From positions 62,001 through 126,000 of the forward strand of contig NZ_SMFM01000010.1 in the NCBI RefSeq assembly GCF_004349085.1: a stretch of 64,000 bases of DNA, given 5' to 3'. The position numbers were made by a program, and so were the translations under genes. The DNA is from Flavobacterium caseinilyticum. Its GTDB lineage: Bacteria; Bacteroidota; Bacteroidia; Flavobacteriales; Flavobacteriaceae. The notes beneath the pieces were generated by a model. It did not search any database, was not told where the DNA came from, and saw only the letters and a list, made by a program, of their open reading frames with translations. Positions 10,761 to 20,062 of this stretch are shown one piece after another (the first letter of the stretch is position 1; each line of letters opens with the position of its first letter).

Positions 10761-11240
10761 ATGAAAACAAATATTTTAGGATTACCCGTAAAAGAATCAG
10801 AATTGATAGTAAGTGAATTAAATGTCCTATTGTCTAATTTTCAGGTTTATTATCAAAATTTAAGAGGTATTCATTGGAATATTAGAGGAAAACGATTTTT
10901 TGATTTGCATGTAAAATTCGAGGAACTATATACTGACACTCAAATAAAAATTGATTTAATTGCCGAAAGGGTACTGACAGTTGGTGGAACACCACTTCAT
11001 ACTTTTGAAGATTACATAAACAATAATCAATTAGTTGTGGGTAAAAACATTTCTAATGATGAAAAAGCAGTTCATTTAATTGTTACTTCTTTGTCTCATT
11101 TATTAAAAATAGAGAGAGAAATTCTAAAAAAATCAAGTGAAATCAATGACGAAGGAACAAATTCGATGATGAGTGATTTTATTTCAGAGCAAGAAAAAAC
11201 AATTTGGATGATGCAAGCATGGCTTGAAGAAAGTTTGTAA
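10761..11240 (+). CDS. dps: Dps family ferritin-like DNA-protection protein
   Basis: This 159-residue Dps mini-ferritin oxidises Fe(II) with H2O2 and stores iron in a dodecamer, protecting DNA. The ferroxidase ligands lie in RGIHWNIRGKRFFDLHVKFE and YTDTQIKIDLIAERV. The long helical core and length are normal. I chose the ATG at 10761 (MKTNILGL): the upstream in-frame start at 10722 precedes and overlaps the candidate promoter box. It is divergent from oxyR and is followed by its own terminator. Confidence 0.93.
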   Translation: MKTNILGLPVKESELIVSELNVLLSNFQVYYQNLRGIHWNIRGKRFFDLHVKFEELYTDTQIKIDLIAERVLTVGGTPLHTFEDYINNNQLVVGKNISNDEKAVHLIVTSLSHLLKIEREILKKSSEINDEGTNSMMSDFISEQEKTIWMMQAWLEESL

Positions 11241-11247
11241 TGAATTG

Positions 11248-11290
11248 AAAACCAGATGAAAATTAAGTAATTTTTTTCTGGTTTTTTTTT
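11248..11290 (+). terminator. Terminator of dps
   Basis: AAAACCAG pairs with CTGGTTTT across a 22-nt AT-rich loop and is followed by a long T run. Confidence 0.65.
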
Positions 11291-11361
11291 AATGTTAATT
11301 TTATTTTAAATTTAGGATCATTGATGTTTTTTTATTAAACAAAAATTCTATTTTTGTTAAG

Positions 11362-11643
11362 ATGAATTTGATATCTAAAATATTCTTAATTATATTTATA
11401 ACGTTTCTTGCCACACCAACAATTGTTACTGTGATTGAGAAAAGCGCTGATATTTCTATTTTCTACACTACTTCTGAAGATGAACATACTCCTAAGGAAA
11501 TCAAGACTTTTGTTTATTTTGATAATCTTTCAGATGAAATCCTTCCCGCAAAATTTGCCTCATGGACTATTTTATCGGAGAATTTATCCAAACACGATAA
11601 TATAACGTCTTCCATATTTATTCCCCCGCCCAACGACGTTTAA
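11362..11643 (+). CDS. Small exported or membrane-anchored protein upstream of sulP
   Basis: This is a 93-residue protein with an N-terminal hydrophobic helix (residues 3-22, FLIIFITFLATPTIVTVIE) that acts as a signal or anchor, then a polar, acidic region and a Pro-rich end (FIPPPNDV). I do not know its function. It ends 87 bp before the sulP start in the same direction and could belong to the sulP-carbonic anhydrase unit. A TATTTTTG box at 11349-11356 lies only 6 bp before the ATG, which is too close for a normal leader. Confidence 0.55.
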   Translation: MNLISKIFLIIFITFLATPTIVTVIEKSADISIFYTTSEDEHTPKEIKTFVYFDNLSDEILPAKFASWTILSENLSKHDNITSSIFIPPPNDV

Positions 11644-11730
11644 TACACAATTTTTGATTTTATTTTTTTAAAATCAATTTTCACATATAGCATGTGAAAA
11701 ACTGTTGGTATTCAATTTTAGTTAGGTATT

Positions 11731-13401
11731 ATGACAAAAAAAATTAATCTTTTTGCTAACCTTAAGTCAGATTTCGCGTCTGGTTTGGTGGTTTTTTTGG
11801 TGGCGCTACCATTGTGTTTAGGTATTGCAATGGCTTCCGGTGCTCCTCTGTTTTCAGGAATTATTGCTGGTATTGTTGGCGGAATTATAGTAGGTTATCT
11901 AAGTACATCCCACATAAGTGTTACCGGACCTGCCGCTGGTCTAACGGCTATTGTTCTTACAGCAATTACTGATTTAGGTGCTTTTGATATTTTTTTAACG
12001 GCCGTTTTTATTGCAGGATTACTACAGTTAATTTTGGGATTTGTTAAAGCGGGAAGCATTTCTAATTATTTTCCAACTAACGTTATTGAAGGAATGTTAG
12101 CAGGTATTGGAATCATCATTGTTCTGAAACAACTGCCACATGCTTTCGGCTATGATAGTGACTTTGAAGGTGACCAATCTTTCTCACAACCCGATGGCAG
12201 TAATACCTTTTCTGCGCTGTTTAATATTTTGGATTATATACAAATAGGATCAATAGTTATTACCTTGGTTTCTATGGCTATTTTGATCTCATGGGATAAA
12301 ATTCCTTTTTTGAAAAAATTAAAATTGGTTCCTGGAGCTTTAATTGCCGTGGTTCTTGGTGTTGTTTTGAACGAGATTTTCATGGCCACTGGTAGTGCGT
12401 TGACAATTGGAAAAGAGCATTTAGTGTCTTTGCCGGTCCCATCATCTTTCGAAGAATTCAAAGCTATTATTATAGCTCCAAATTTTTCTGGAGTTATGAA
12501 TCCAAAAGTTTGGATAATCGCTTTTACAATTGCTATTGTCGCCTCAATCGAGACACTTTTAAGTATAGAAGCAGCGGACAGAATGGATGTGCAAAAACGC
12601 TACACCGATACTAATGTGGAATTAAAAGCACAGGGAATTGGTAATATGGTGAGTTCACTTTTAGGTGGCTTGCCGGTAACATCCGTAATTGTTCGTTCCT
12701 CTGCAAATAGCAATGCGGGAGCCAGATCTAAAATGTCAACCATTATTCATGGACTTTTTCTTCTGGTTAGTGTACTTGCCATTCCGGTAGTTTTGAATAA
12801 AATCCCTCTGGCAACTTTAGCTGCTATATTAATTTTGATTGGATATAAACTTGCTAAACCGTCGACATTCAAGCATTTTTGGGAAAAAGGGAAATATCAG
12901 TTTGTTCCTTTCATTGCTACATTATTAGCGGTTGTATTTTTGGACTTATTGAAAGGAGTTGCATTAGGAATTATCATTAGTATTATATTTGTTTTAAAAG
13001 GGAATCTCAAGAAGGCCTATTACTTCAGAAAAGAAGAATATGCAGACGGTGATGTAATACATATTGATTTGGCCCAAGAAGTTTCTTTCTTGAATAAAGC
13101 GGCAATAAAACAAACATTAAATCATCTTCCAGAAAATTCTAAAGTTGTTATAGATGCCAAAGATACCGTTTACATTGCTCACGACATTTTGGATTTAATC
13201 CATGAATTCAAAACAACCAGGGCTGTTGACAGTAATATAAAAGTGAAATTGAAAGGATTTAAAAAAGCTTATCAATTAGAAAATAGTGAGGGAACTCAAA
13301 ATAATGTTACTATTGAGCATTATTACGACGCTGCCAAGAGAGTTATGGTGAAAAAAGAAGTGACAGATGAAGAATTTCTTCAGGAAGAAAACGGTAAGTA
13401 A
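11731..13401 (+). CDS. SulP family inorganic anion transporter
   Basis: This 556-residue inner-membrane carrier of the SLC26/SulP family has about 12-14 TM segments in residues 1-430 and a C-terminal cytoplasmic STAS-like domain at about 440-530. Family marks include DFASGLVVFLVALPLCLGIA at the N-terminus, SVTGPAAGLTAIV, and VASIETLLSIEAADRMD followed by ELKAQGIGNMVSSLLGGLPVT. Members carry sulfate or bicarbonate. The carbonic anhydrase gene 85 bp downstream points to bicarbonate (or CO2 balance) here, but the substrate cannot be read from sequence. Confidence 0.9.
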   Translation: MTKKINLFANLKSDFASGLVVFLVALPLCLGIAMASGAPLFSGIIAGIVGGIIVGYLSTSHISVTGPAAGLTAIVLTAITDLGAFDIFLTAVFIAGLLQLILGFVKAGSISNYFPTNVIEGMLAGIGIIIVLKQLPHAFGYDSDFEGDQSFSQPDGSNTFSALFNILDYIQIGSIVITLVSMAILISWDKIPFLKKLKLVPGALIAVVLGVVLNEIFMATGSALTIGKEHLVSLPVPSSFEEFKAIIIAPNFSGVMNPKVWIIAFTIAIVASIETLLSIEAADRMDVQKRYTDTNVELKAQGIGNMVSSLLGGLPVTSVIVRSSANSNAGARSKMSTIIHGLFLLVSVLAIPVVLNKIPLATLAAILILIGYKLAKPSTFKHFWEKGKYQFVPFIATLLAVVFLDLLKGVALGIIISIIFVLKGNLKKAYYFRKEEYADGDVIHIDLAQEVSFLNKAAIKQTLNHLPENSKVVIDAKDTVYIAHDILDLIHEFKTTRAVDSNIKVKLKGFKKAYQLENSEGTQNNVTIEHYYDAAKRVMVKKEVTDEEFLQEENGK

Positions 13402-13455
13402 GTTGGGATTTCAGTTCAAAAAAAATGCTTTTTCACGTAATAATAACTAACGACT

Positions 13456-13463
13456 TAAGTTTG
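13456..13463 (+). promoter_or_regulatory. Candidate internal promoter -7 box before the carbonic anhydrase gene
   Basis: TAAGTTTG fits TAnnTTTG and lies 23 bp before the ATG at 13487. It may give the carbonic anhydrase gene its own transcript in addition to read-through from sulP. Confidence 0.45.
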
Positions 13464-13486
13464 TACAACAAATAAAAAAAAAGATT

Positions 13487-14122
13487 ATGAGCGATTTTTA
13501 TAAAAAAATACTAGAGAATAATAAAAAATGGGTAGAAACATCTCTTGCGAGAGACCCTAATTATTTTGCAGACTTGGCAAAAGGCCAAACACCACCATTA
13601 TTATGGATTGGTTGTTCGGATAGCCGTGTTCCTGCAAATGAAATTGTTGGCGCAAAACCAGGTGAAGTTTTTGTACACAGAAATATTGCAAATATGGTAG
13701 TACATTCTGATATGAATATGCTTAGTGTTTTGGATTATGCAGTAAATGTGTTGAAAGTAAAACATGTGCTGGTTTGCGGTCATTATGGTTGCGGAGGTAT
13801 AAAGGCAGCAATGGGTAATGATTCGATTGGAATTATCGACAATTGGATTAGACATATAAAAGATGTTTATCGTTTGCACAATATTTACTTAAATTCTATT
13901 GAAGACGAAACGGAGCGATTTAATACTTTCGTAGAGTTGAATGTGAAAGAGCAGGTTTTTGATTTAGCCAAAACATCAATTGTTCAGGCAGCTTGGAGAA
14001 GCGGTCAGGATTTAACTTTACACGGATGGGTATATGGTCTTAATTCTGGTTTTGTAACGGATTTAGATGTTAACATCAGCTCTGAAAAAGATTTGGATGA
14101 AGTATACCAATTGAAATTTTAA
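13487..14122 (+). CDS. can: Beta-class carbonic anhydrase
   Basis: This 211-residue cytoplasmic zinc enzyme interconverts CO2 and bicarbonate. All active-site residues of the class are present: Cys43, Asp45 and Arg47 in GCSDSRVPANEI, then His99 and Cys102 in VCGHYGCGGI. GEVFVHRNIAN is also typical. It follows sulP at 85 bp, so the pair could couple bicarbonate transport and hydration. A good terminator follows the stop. The gene symbol follows the E. coli beta-CA name. Confidence 0.94.
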   Translation: MSDFYKKILENNKKWVETSLARDPNYFADLAKGQTPPLLWIGCSDSRVPANEIVGAKPGEVFVHRNIANMVVHSDMNMLSVLDYAVNVLKVKHVLVCGHYGCGGIKAAMGNDSIGIIDNWIRHIKDVYRLHNIYLNSIEDETERFNTFVELNVKEQVFDLAKTSIVQAAWRSGQDLTLHGWVYGLNSGFVTDLDVNISSEKDLDEVYQLKF

Positions 14123-14138
14123 TAAAAGAATTTTACTG

Positions 14139-14170
14139 AAAAAATCTGCTCTTGAGCAGATTTTTTTTTA
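14139..14170. terminator. Terminator between the carbonic anhydrase gene and the LETM1-like gene
   Basis: AAAAATCTGCTC pairs with GAGCAGATTTTT around a 2-nt TT loop, with an A run before and a T run after. It serves converging genes. Confidence 0.9.
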
Positions 14171-15367
14171 TTCATTATCGAGATTTTCGTTAAATGCAGT
14201 TGGCAAAAGAGTAGGAATGAATTTAATTAAAATAGGCAGCAATAAACTCCCGCCGGGCAATAGAAATATAGCCAAAGAAGGAACGGTTTTACAAATTTCC
14301 AACAATTGTTTTTTAACTTTTTTCTTTTCTTTTTCGTCTAAATCCCTTCTGGTTGAATAGGCCAGTAATACCATTAATTCTTTGCTCTGAACAATTTCTT
14401 TAATCAATCTGTTTTTATTTCTGCTTATCAATGTAACAACACTTTGAGTAGTTTGATCGTAAAAGTGTTTAACAGGATTTGAATAATTAAAATACGGGAT
14501 TTCTTTTTTATGTTTCGTTATAAAATCGTTGGTGTTACTGATACTTTGATTCACAAATGAATCGGAAACGGACAAAGCTTCGGCTAAAGTATGTAAGAAG
14601 TAAATTTCATCGTTCTCGATTTTCCCATCGCTCCAAAGGGCCATACCAGCGATATCAATCAAATAATATTTTTCCAGTTCATTTGTGAAATAATCCAATT
14701 TAAGGGTTTCGAAACCTTGTACTGAAACTTTCGAAAATTTACTGTAGCGTATCGATGCTTCAAAAAGTTTAATTAACAAATCATCATACTGCGATTTATT
14801 AGACTTTATATTTAGCCCAAGTGTAACGATACTCACTATCGTTTCTTCAATTTTTTTTAGATATTTTTCAGGAATTGAATCATGTATTAAATACTGACGG
14901 AATGCAAGGATATCAATAAATAATAATGCATTAGTGACCAGATGCGAAAAATTTTTACTGATGATACTGTCATTGGTTTGAACACGTTCATCAATTATTT
15001 TTTCTAATGTTAATGAAAGACGGTTTTTGGGCAAAATTTTTTGTAAAATATTAAAACCCTGAGGATGCATTTGATTGTAAAATGAAACAGCTTTCTCGAT
15101 AAACTTTTCTGAGCGGATTTCTTTATTGGTCAGACAAAAAATATCATACAAAGTATTTAGCAAGGCTACTTTAGAGATTTCCTCTTTAAACCAGCCTTTG
15201 GTTTCAATTCTATTTACGGTATCAAATGCAATGATATGACCGTATATAAAACCAGTATTTCGTACTTTCTGATAAAATATATCAGTAGTTGTAGAAATGT
15301 TTTGTTCAGAAAATTTTTGTTCTGCAAAAAATTTATCTATCCAACCGGATGCCGAAGGGTTAATCAT
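14168..15367 (-). CDS. TerB-like / LETM1-like domain protein
   Basis: This is a 399-residue protein. Residues about 305-392 resemble the ribosome-binding-like domain of LETM1 proteins: a basic helix pair (RNKNRLIKEIVQSKELMVLL), the charged DEKEKKKVKKQLLEI helix and a hydrophobic hairpin ending LLPGGSLLLPILIKF. Just before it, IAGMALWSDGKIENDEIYFL (residues 239-258) looks like the acidic helix of a TerB-like fold. The N-terminal 230 residues are helical and unassigned. LETM1 proteins act in cation/proton balance of mitochondria; the bacterial role is unknown. It has no signal peptide and is monocistronic. Confidence 0.6.
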   Translation of the reverse strand: MINPSASGWIDKFFAEQKFSEQNISTTTDIFYQKVRNTGFIYGHIIAFDTVNRIETKGWFKEEISKVALLNTLYDIFCLTNKEIRSEKFIEKAVSFYNQMHPQGFNILQKILPKNRLSLTLEKIIDERVQTNDSIISKNFSHLVTNALLFIDILAFRQYLIHDSIPEKYLKKIEETIVSIVTLGLNIKSNKSQYDDLLIKLFEASIRYSKFSKVSVQGFETLKLDYFTNELEKYYLIDIAGMALWSDGKIENDEIYFLHTLAEALSVSDSFVNQSISNTNDFITKHKKEIPYFNYSNPVKHFYDQTTQSVVTLISRNKNRLIKEIVQSKELMVLLAYSTRRDLDEKEKKKVKKQLLEICKTVPSLAIFLLPGGSLLLPILIKFIPTLLPTAFNENLDNE

Positions 15368-15610
15368 TACTTTAATTTGAAGTTACAAAGCTATGTTTTT
15401 TTATCGTTGTTTTAACTCCTGATTTTAGTTTAACGCAGATAATTCAATTAATTAGTAATGTTTTTTTCGTTTTCAACAAGATAAATTTAATTGTTATAAT
15501 TTTTGATTAAAACATGCTTCACCTAGGTACTACTTTGTTATCTAATTATTGAGAATGAGATGTACTAAAAATCACATTTGGATACATAAAAAACGCATAA
15601 GCATAATTTG

Positions 15611-15643
15611 AAGCCCTGATTTTCAATCAAACCGGGGCTTTTA
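15611..15643. terminator. Terminator-like hairpin after the SOD gene
   Basis: AAGCCC and GGGGCTT flank GATT...AATC. The T run is on the plus strand and the minus strand has only a weak T stretch, so its use for the minus-strand SOD gene is uncertain. Confidence 0.45.
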
Positions 15644-15650
15644 TAAGTAT

Positions 15651-16427
15651 TTAAGAATTGAACAAAACTTCAGCGGCTTCCCAATTGACTACATTCCAAA
15701 ATGATGCAATATAATCGGCTCTCCGATTTTGATTCTTTAGATAATACGCATGTTCCCAAACGTCTAGTGCTAAAACGGGTTTCCCTTTTAGTCCTTTACC
15801 TCGCAGTCGCATCAAAGGATTGTCTTGGTTTGCAGTTGAGCCTATGAGTAATTTTCCGTCTTGAACCACTAACCAAGCCCAGCCGGAACCAAACCGTTTC
15901 ATCGATGCATCACTGAATTGTTTTTTGAATTCATCAAATGAACCAAAAGTACTCATTATAGCATCTCCTAATTTCCCTTTTGGATTCCCGCCGCCATTTG
16001 GTTTCATTAAACTCCAGAACAAACTGTGATTGTAATGCCCGCCACCATTATTACGAACAGCTTCTGGAAATTTAGACATTTTTGCAAAGATACTTTCCAA
16101 TGATTTAGAATGTTCCAGTGCGTTTTTATCCAATGTTTCTATCGCTTTGTTCAAATTCGTCACATAGGCTTGATGGTGTTTGCTGTGATGAATTTCCATG
16201 GTCATTTTATCTATATGCGGCTCTAAAGCATCATAAGCATAAGGTAATTTTGGAAGGATATAGTTTCCCTGAACGTCCACAGTGTCTTGTTCGCGGAATT
16301 GATTTTCAAATTTCAAAGTATTTTCAGAAGCTAATGCCGAATTAAATAAACTAGAGCCGATAATTGTCCCTGTTGAAAGTATTGCTGTCTGTTTTAAAAA
16401 ATTTCTTCGTGTATTGTTATTTTCCAT
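15651..16427 (-). CDS. sodA: Fe/Mn superoxide dismutase with twin-arginine signal
   Basis: This 258-residue superoxide dismutase has a 50-60 residue N-terminal extension. The extension starts [16 protein letters not shown], a twin-arginine (Tat) export signal, so a folded metalloenzyme should be delivered to the periplasm or cell surface. The mature domain starts near [13 protein letters not shown]. Metal ligands are His80, His134 ([11 protein letters not shown]), Asp222 and His226 ([11 protein letters not shown]). The GGGH context and STANQDNPL (Gln) favour the Mn-type or cambialistic group. It is monocistronic. An ordinary cytoplasmic SOD would lack the extension. Confidence 0.92.
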   Translation of the reverse strand: MENNNTRRNFLKQTAILSTGTIIGSSLFNSALASENTLKFENQFREQDTVDVQGNYILPKLPYAYDALEPHIDKMTMEIHHSKHHQAYVTNLNKAIETLDKNALEHSKSLESIFAKMSKFPEAVRNNGGGHYNHSLFWSLMKPNGGGNPKGKLGDAIMSTFGSFDEFKKQFSDASMKRFGSGWAWLVVQDGKLLIGSTANQDNPLMRLRGKGLKGKPVLALDVWEHAYYLKNQNRRADYIASFWNVVNWEAAEVLFNS

Positions 16428-16598
16428 GAGTTAAAATTTATACTAAAAAGGTTATTAAAAAGAATATAAATTTAAGCATTAAATGATTGTGATGGGTTAA
16501 TAAAGACTTAAAATTTAGTTAGATTTTTGGTGCCAATATGTATAATAAATACAAAGGGCAGAGGAATTTTATTAAATCTATTTCTATTTAGTAAATTA

Positions 16599-16606
16599 TA
16601 TCTTTG
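16599..16606 (+). promoter_or_regulatory. Candidate -7 box before the YihY-type gene
   Basis: TATCTTTG fits TAnnTTTG. Transcription would begin near 16613, so the in-frame TTG at 16612 cannot be the start; an ATG at 16684 or 16726 is preferred. Confidence 0.45.
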
Positions 16607-16683
16607 TAATTTTGAAACCAATACCATTTGAGATCATACGAAGTGTTGATGGTATTTTTCACTCAATAATAAAGAAGCGTAAG

Positions 16684-17673
16684 ATGCAGTTTTTTCAACG
16701 AAAAAATATTAAGATAGTTACACAAATGAAACATAAAGAAATAGCAGTTTTAAGTTGGGGTTTATTAAAGCGAACTTATAATGAATTTGATGATGATAAT
16801 GGCTTCAAGTTAAGCGCTTCATTGTCCTATTACACCATCTTTTCACTGCCTCCATTGTTAATCATTATTTTGTCTATTTTCAGTTTTTTCTTCGGAAGAG
16901 AAGCCGTAACCGGAAGATTTTTTGGACAAATTAATGGAATGGTTGGTAACGAAGCCGCTATTCAAATTCAGGAAACCATCAAAAATATTGAATTATCTGA
17001 TAGCGTTACATTTGCAACAATATTTGGAGGGATTATGCTATTAGTTGGAGCTTCGGGTGTATTTGCAGAAATACAAAGTTCGATTAATTCTATTTGGGGA
17101 TTAAAGGCAAAACCGAATAAAGGAATTGTGAAATTCGTACAAAACAGATTAATGTCGTTTTCTATGATTGCATCAGTTGGGTTTTTGTTAATGGTGAGCT
17201 TAATGGTAAATACCGTAATGGATATTGTCAATACGCGATTGTTAATTTATTTCCCAGATACAACGGTTTACATATTTTATGTTTTTAATATTTTAATATT
17301 ATTTGCAACTACGACTATTTTATTTGCCATTATTTTCAAAACGTTGCCTGATGGACATATTGCATGGCGAGACGCCTTAATAGGTTCCAGTTTTACTTCT
17401 TTTTTCTTCATGATAGGCAAATTTGCCATTGGTTTTTATTTAGGAAGCTCAACCGTTGCTACAGTTTATGGTGCTGCAGGATCTGTAATCATTATTTTAA
17501 TCTGGGTATATTACTCAGCTATAATATTATATTTTGGAGCCGAATTTACTAAAGTATATGCTAATGCGCATGGGAAAAAAATTATTCCAAATGCGTATGC
17601 CGTTGGAATAAAAGTAGAGGTTACAGAGATAAAGAAAAAAAAGACCGATGTCATTCCTGAAGATGAAAAGTAA
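16684..17673 (+). CDS. YihY/BrkB (UPF0761) family membrane protein
   Basis: This is an integral membrane protein of about 329 residues with six TM helices. Family marks are DNGFKLSASLSYYTIFSLPP, the RLMSFSMIASVGFLLMVS segment and YGAAGSVIIILIWVYYSAI followed by LYFGAEFTKVYA. The family was once called RNase BN, but no nuclease role is supported; its function remains unclear (a transport-type fold). The C-terminus is basic and cytoplasmic. ATG at 16684 follows a purine-rich stretch; ATG at 16726 is an equally possible start and fits the usual family N-terminus better. The META lipoprotein gene is 54 bp downstream and may be co-transcribed. Confidence 0.87.
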   Translation: MQFFQRKNIKIVTQMKHKEIAVLSWGLLKRTYNEFDDDNGFKLSASLSYYTIFSLPPLLIIILSIFSFFFGREAVTGRFFGQINGMVGNEAAIQIQETIKNIELSDSVTFATIFGGIMLLVGASGVFAEIQSSINSIWGLKAKPNKGIVKFVQNRLMSFSMIASVGFLLMVSLMVNTVMDIVNTRLLIYFPDTTVYIFYVFNILILFATTTILFAIIFKTLPDGHIAWRDALIGSSFTSFFFMIGKFAIGFYLGSSTVATVYGAAGSVIIILIWVYYSAIILYFGAEFTKVYANAHGKKIIPNAYAVGIKVEVTEIKKKKTDVIPEDEK

Positions 17674-17727
17674 TAAATTTACTTCTGGTCAATAAGCAAA
17701 TTTTACAAAAATATTAAAACAAAACAA

Positions 17728-18156
17728 ATGATAAAAATAATTTTATCACTTGTCCTATTTTGTTCGGTACTTATTTCTTGTAATTCCGTAAAAACGGCAA
17801 ACAGTCAAAAAGCTGAATTGCAAGGTGCTTGGGAATTGAATTATATATCAGGACCACGAATAGCTTTCGCAGGATTGTATCCAGACAATAAACCAACCAT
17901 CACTTTCAACTTAAAAGAAGACAGAGTTTCTGGAAAAAATAGCTGCAACAGTTATTCGGGAACATTGAATGCAGATGGTAGTAAAATCAATTTCAAACAA
18001 CCGATGATGGTAACTAAAATGTTTAGTCCTGGTGAAGGTGAGAATGTTTACATGAATACACTTCAAAAAATAGATTCTTATTCTGTTTCTGAAGATGGAA
18101 AAACGTTGAGTCTTATAATAGGAGACATTGTAATGATGCGTTTTGAGAAAAAATAG
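17728..18156 (+). CDS. META-domain lipoprotein (HslJ-like)
   Basis: This is a 142-residue lipoprotein. The signal peptide ends in a lipobox at VLISCN (Cys18), and the rest is one META domain: LQGAWELNYISG, then TFNLKEDRVSGKNSCNSYSG, and a C-terminal strand MMRFEKK. META domains occur in HslJ-type proteins, linked to heat or antibiotic stress, and usually sit in the periplasm. It follows the YihY-type gene at 54 bp. No catalytic residues are expected. Confidence 0.85.
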   Translation: MIKIILSLVLFCSVLISCNSVKTANSQKAELQGAWELNYISGPRIAFAGLYPDNKPTITFNLKEDRVSGKNSCNSYSGTLNADGSKINFKQPMMVTKMFSPGEGENVYMNTLQKIDSYSVSEDGKTLSLIIGDIVMMRFEKK

Positions 18157-18180
18157 ATTATAAACTTTTGTAGAAATAAA

Positions 18181-18212
18181 AAAACCGCCTTGTTTTCAGG
18201 GACAAGGCGGTT
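18181..18212 (-). terminator. Terminator of the beta-oxidation operon
   Basis: AACCGCCTTGT pairs perfectly with ACAAGGCGGTT. The left flank is AAAA, giving a T run on the minus strand after the stem, so it ends the minus-strand operon. An A run on the right gives no T run for the plus strand. Confidence 0.85.
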
Positions 18213-18240
18213 AAAAAAAAAACTAAAAAACTAATTTTTA

Positions 18241-20031
18241 TTAGAAACAATATTCATTTTCAGCTACTAATTTTGCTGTAATTGTTTCTCTTAATGCCAC
18301 TACATTTGGCATGTTGGTGTATTTTGTAAAACGACGTAATCCCATTAGCATCATACGTTGTTCATCGCCTTCGGCAAAAGAAATAATGCTTTCTTTTCCT
18401 TTTTGATTCACAATATCTACCGCTTTGTATAAATACAATTTTGCCATTGCAATTTGCTCTTGTACTTTATCTTCTCCTTCTTTTTTAGCTAGTTTTTCAG
18501 TACGCAAGATGGTACTTTCCGCCATATATACTTCGATTAACATATCTGAAGCAGCCATCAATAGCTGTTGGTGAGCGTCTAGGTCTGCGCCAAATTTTTG
18601 AACGGCACTTCCGGCAACCATTAAGAATGATTTCTTCAAATTTCTAACGATTTCTTTTTCCTCAGCAAATAATTCAGAATAATCTGGAGTTTCAAAAGAT
18701 GGAATTCCCATTAATTCTTCAGAAACTTTCATAGCTGGTCCTAGCAAGTCAACATGGCCTTTCATCGCTTTTTTGATCAACATTCCTACTGAAAGCATTC
18801 TGTTGATTTCGTTTGTACCTTCGTAAATACGTGCAATACGCGCATCTCTCCAAGCACTTTCCATCGGCGTATCCTCTGAGAATCCCATTCCACCAAAGAT
18901 TTGAATTCCTTCATCGGCACAGTTTTGTACATCTTCAGAAACCGCTACTTTTAAGATAGAACATTCGATTGCATATTCCTCAACTCCTTTTAATTCTGCT
19001 TCTTGATGAGAAACTCCTTCGGCTTCACGCGCAATAATTCGATCTTCAATATCTTTTGCAGCTCTATAAGAAGCACTTTCTCCAGCATAACAACTTGTAG
19101 CCATTTCTGCTAGTTTTGCACGAATAGCACCAAACTGAGAAATTGCAGTATTAAATTGGATTCTTTCATTCGCATATTTCACTGAGCCTGAAATCACTCT
19201 GCGTTGTGCGTCCAAACAAGCAGCTGCTAATTTGATACGACCTACGTTTAAAGCGTTCATGGCAATTTTGAAACCGTTTCCTCTTTCTGACAGCATGTTT
19301 TCAACAGGAACTTTCGTTTCATTGAAGAAAACCTGACGTGTAGAAGACGCACGAATTCCTAATTTATGCTCTTCTTCACCCATTGAAATTCCGTTATCTG
19401 CAGTGTTTTCAAGGATAAAACCAGTAATATTTTTGTCATCGCCAATACGGGCGAAAACAATAAACAAAGAACAAAATCCTGCATTCGAAATCCACATTTT
19501 TTGTCCTGTGATTTTGTAATGTGTTCCATCTTCTGATAAAACGGCTTTTGTTTTTCCAGAATTAGCATCTGATCCTGCGCCCGGTTCTGTTAAACAATAC
19601 GCACCAAACCATTCGCCAGAAGCTAATTTAGGAACGTATTTTTGTTTTTGTTCTTCTGTTCCGTATAAAGTGATTGGCATCGTTCCAATACCGGTATGTG
19701 CTCCAAAAGCAGTCGAGAACGATCCCGTTGCTCCCGAAATATAGTCACAAACCAACATTGTGGAAACAAATCCCATTCCTAATCCACCATAAGCCTCAGG
19801 AACTGCAACTCCTAAAAGTCCTAAGTCTCCCGCTTTTCTCATGGTTTCTTCTGTATAGGCGTAATCTTTTTTCTCAAAACGATCTTTATGTGCCCACAAC
19901 TCTTTATCTACAAACTCTTTTACAGAGTCGCGCATCATTAATTGCTCTTCCGAAAAATCTTCTGGAGTGAAGATATCTTCGCATTTTGTTTCTTTAACTA
20001 GGAATTGACCTCCTCTTGTTTTGTCGCTCAT
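18241..20031 (-). CDS. fadE: Acyl-CoA dehydrogenase, long (FadE-like) form
   Basis: This 596-residue FAD enzyme catalyses the first step of beta-oxidation. The N-terminal alpha and beta domains contain YCLTEPGAGSDANSGKT and KMWISNAGF; the catalytic-base region is IFGGMGFSEDTPMESAWRDARIARIYEGTNEINRM (described here by its parts). Two thirds is the classical fold; the extra C-terminal 170 residues are helical, as in the VLCAD/ACAD9-like group. It is the last gene of a minus-strand operon with fadA and fadN, the same gene content as fadNAE of Bacillus subtilis. Confidence 0.93.
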   Translation of the reverse strand: MSDKTRGGQFLVKETKCEDIFTPEDFSEEQLMMRDSVKEFVDKELWAHKDRFEKKDYAYTEETMRKAGDLGLLGVAVPEAYGGLGMGFVSTMLVCDYISGATGSFSTAFGAHTGIGTMPITLYGTEEQKQKYVPKLASGEWFGAYCLTEPGAGSDANSGKTKAVLSEDGTHYKITGQKMWISNAGFCSLFIVFARIGDDKNITGFILENTADNGISMGEEEHKLGIRASSTRQVFFNETKVPVENMLSERGNGFKIAMNALNVGRIKLAAACLDAQRRVISGSVKYANERIQFNTAISQFGAIRAKLAEMATSCYAGESASYRAAKDIEDRIIAREAEGVSHQEAELKGVEEYAIECSILKVAVSEDVQNCADEGIQIFGGMGFSEDTPMESAWRDARIARIYEGTNEINRMLSVGMLIKKAMKGHVDLLGPAMKVSEELMGIPSFETPDYSELFAEEKEIVRNLKKSFLMVAGSAVQKFGADLDAHQQLLMAASDMLIEVYMAESTILRTEKLAKKEGEDKVQEQIAMAKLYLYKAVDIVNQKGKESIISFAEGDEQRMMLMGLRRFTKYTNMPNVVALRETITAKLVAENEYCF

Positions 20032-20062
20032 TTTTTTTGTTTTTAGATAAAAGATGAAAGAA

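Noticed and set aside
16612..16683. TTG start of the YihY-type protein
   Set aside because: A TAnnTTTG box at 16599-16606 puts the transcript start at about 16613, so this codon would not be usable.
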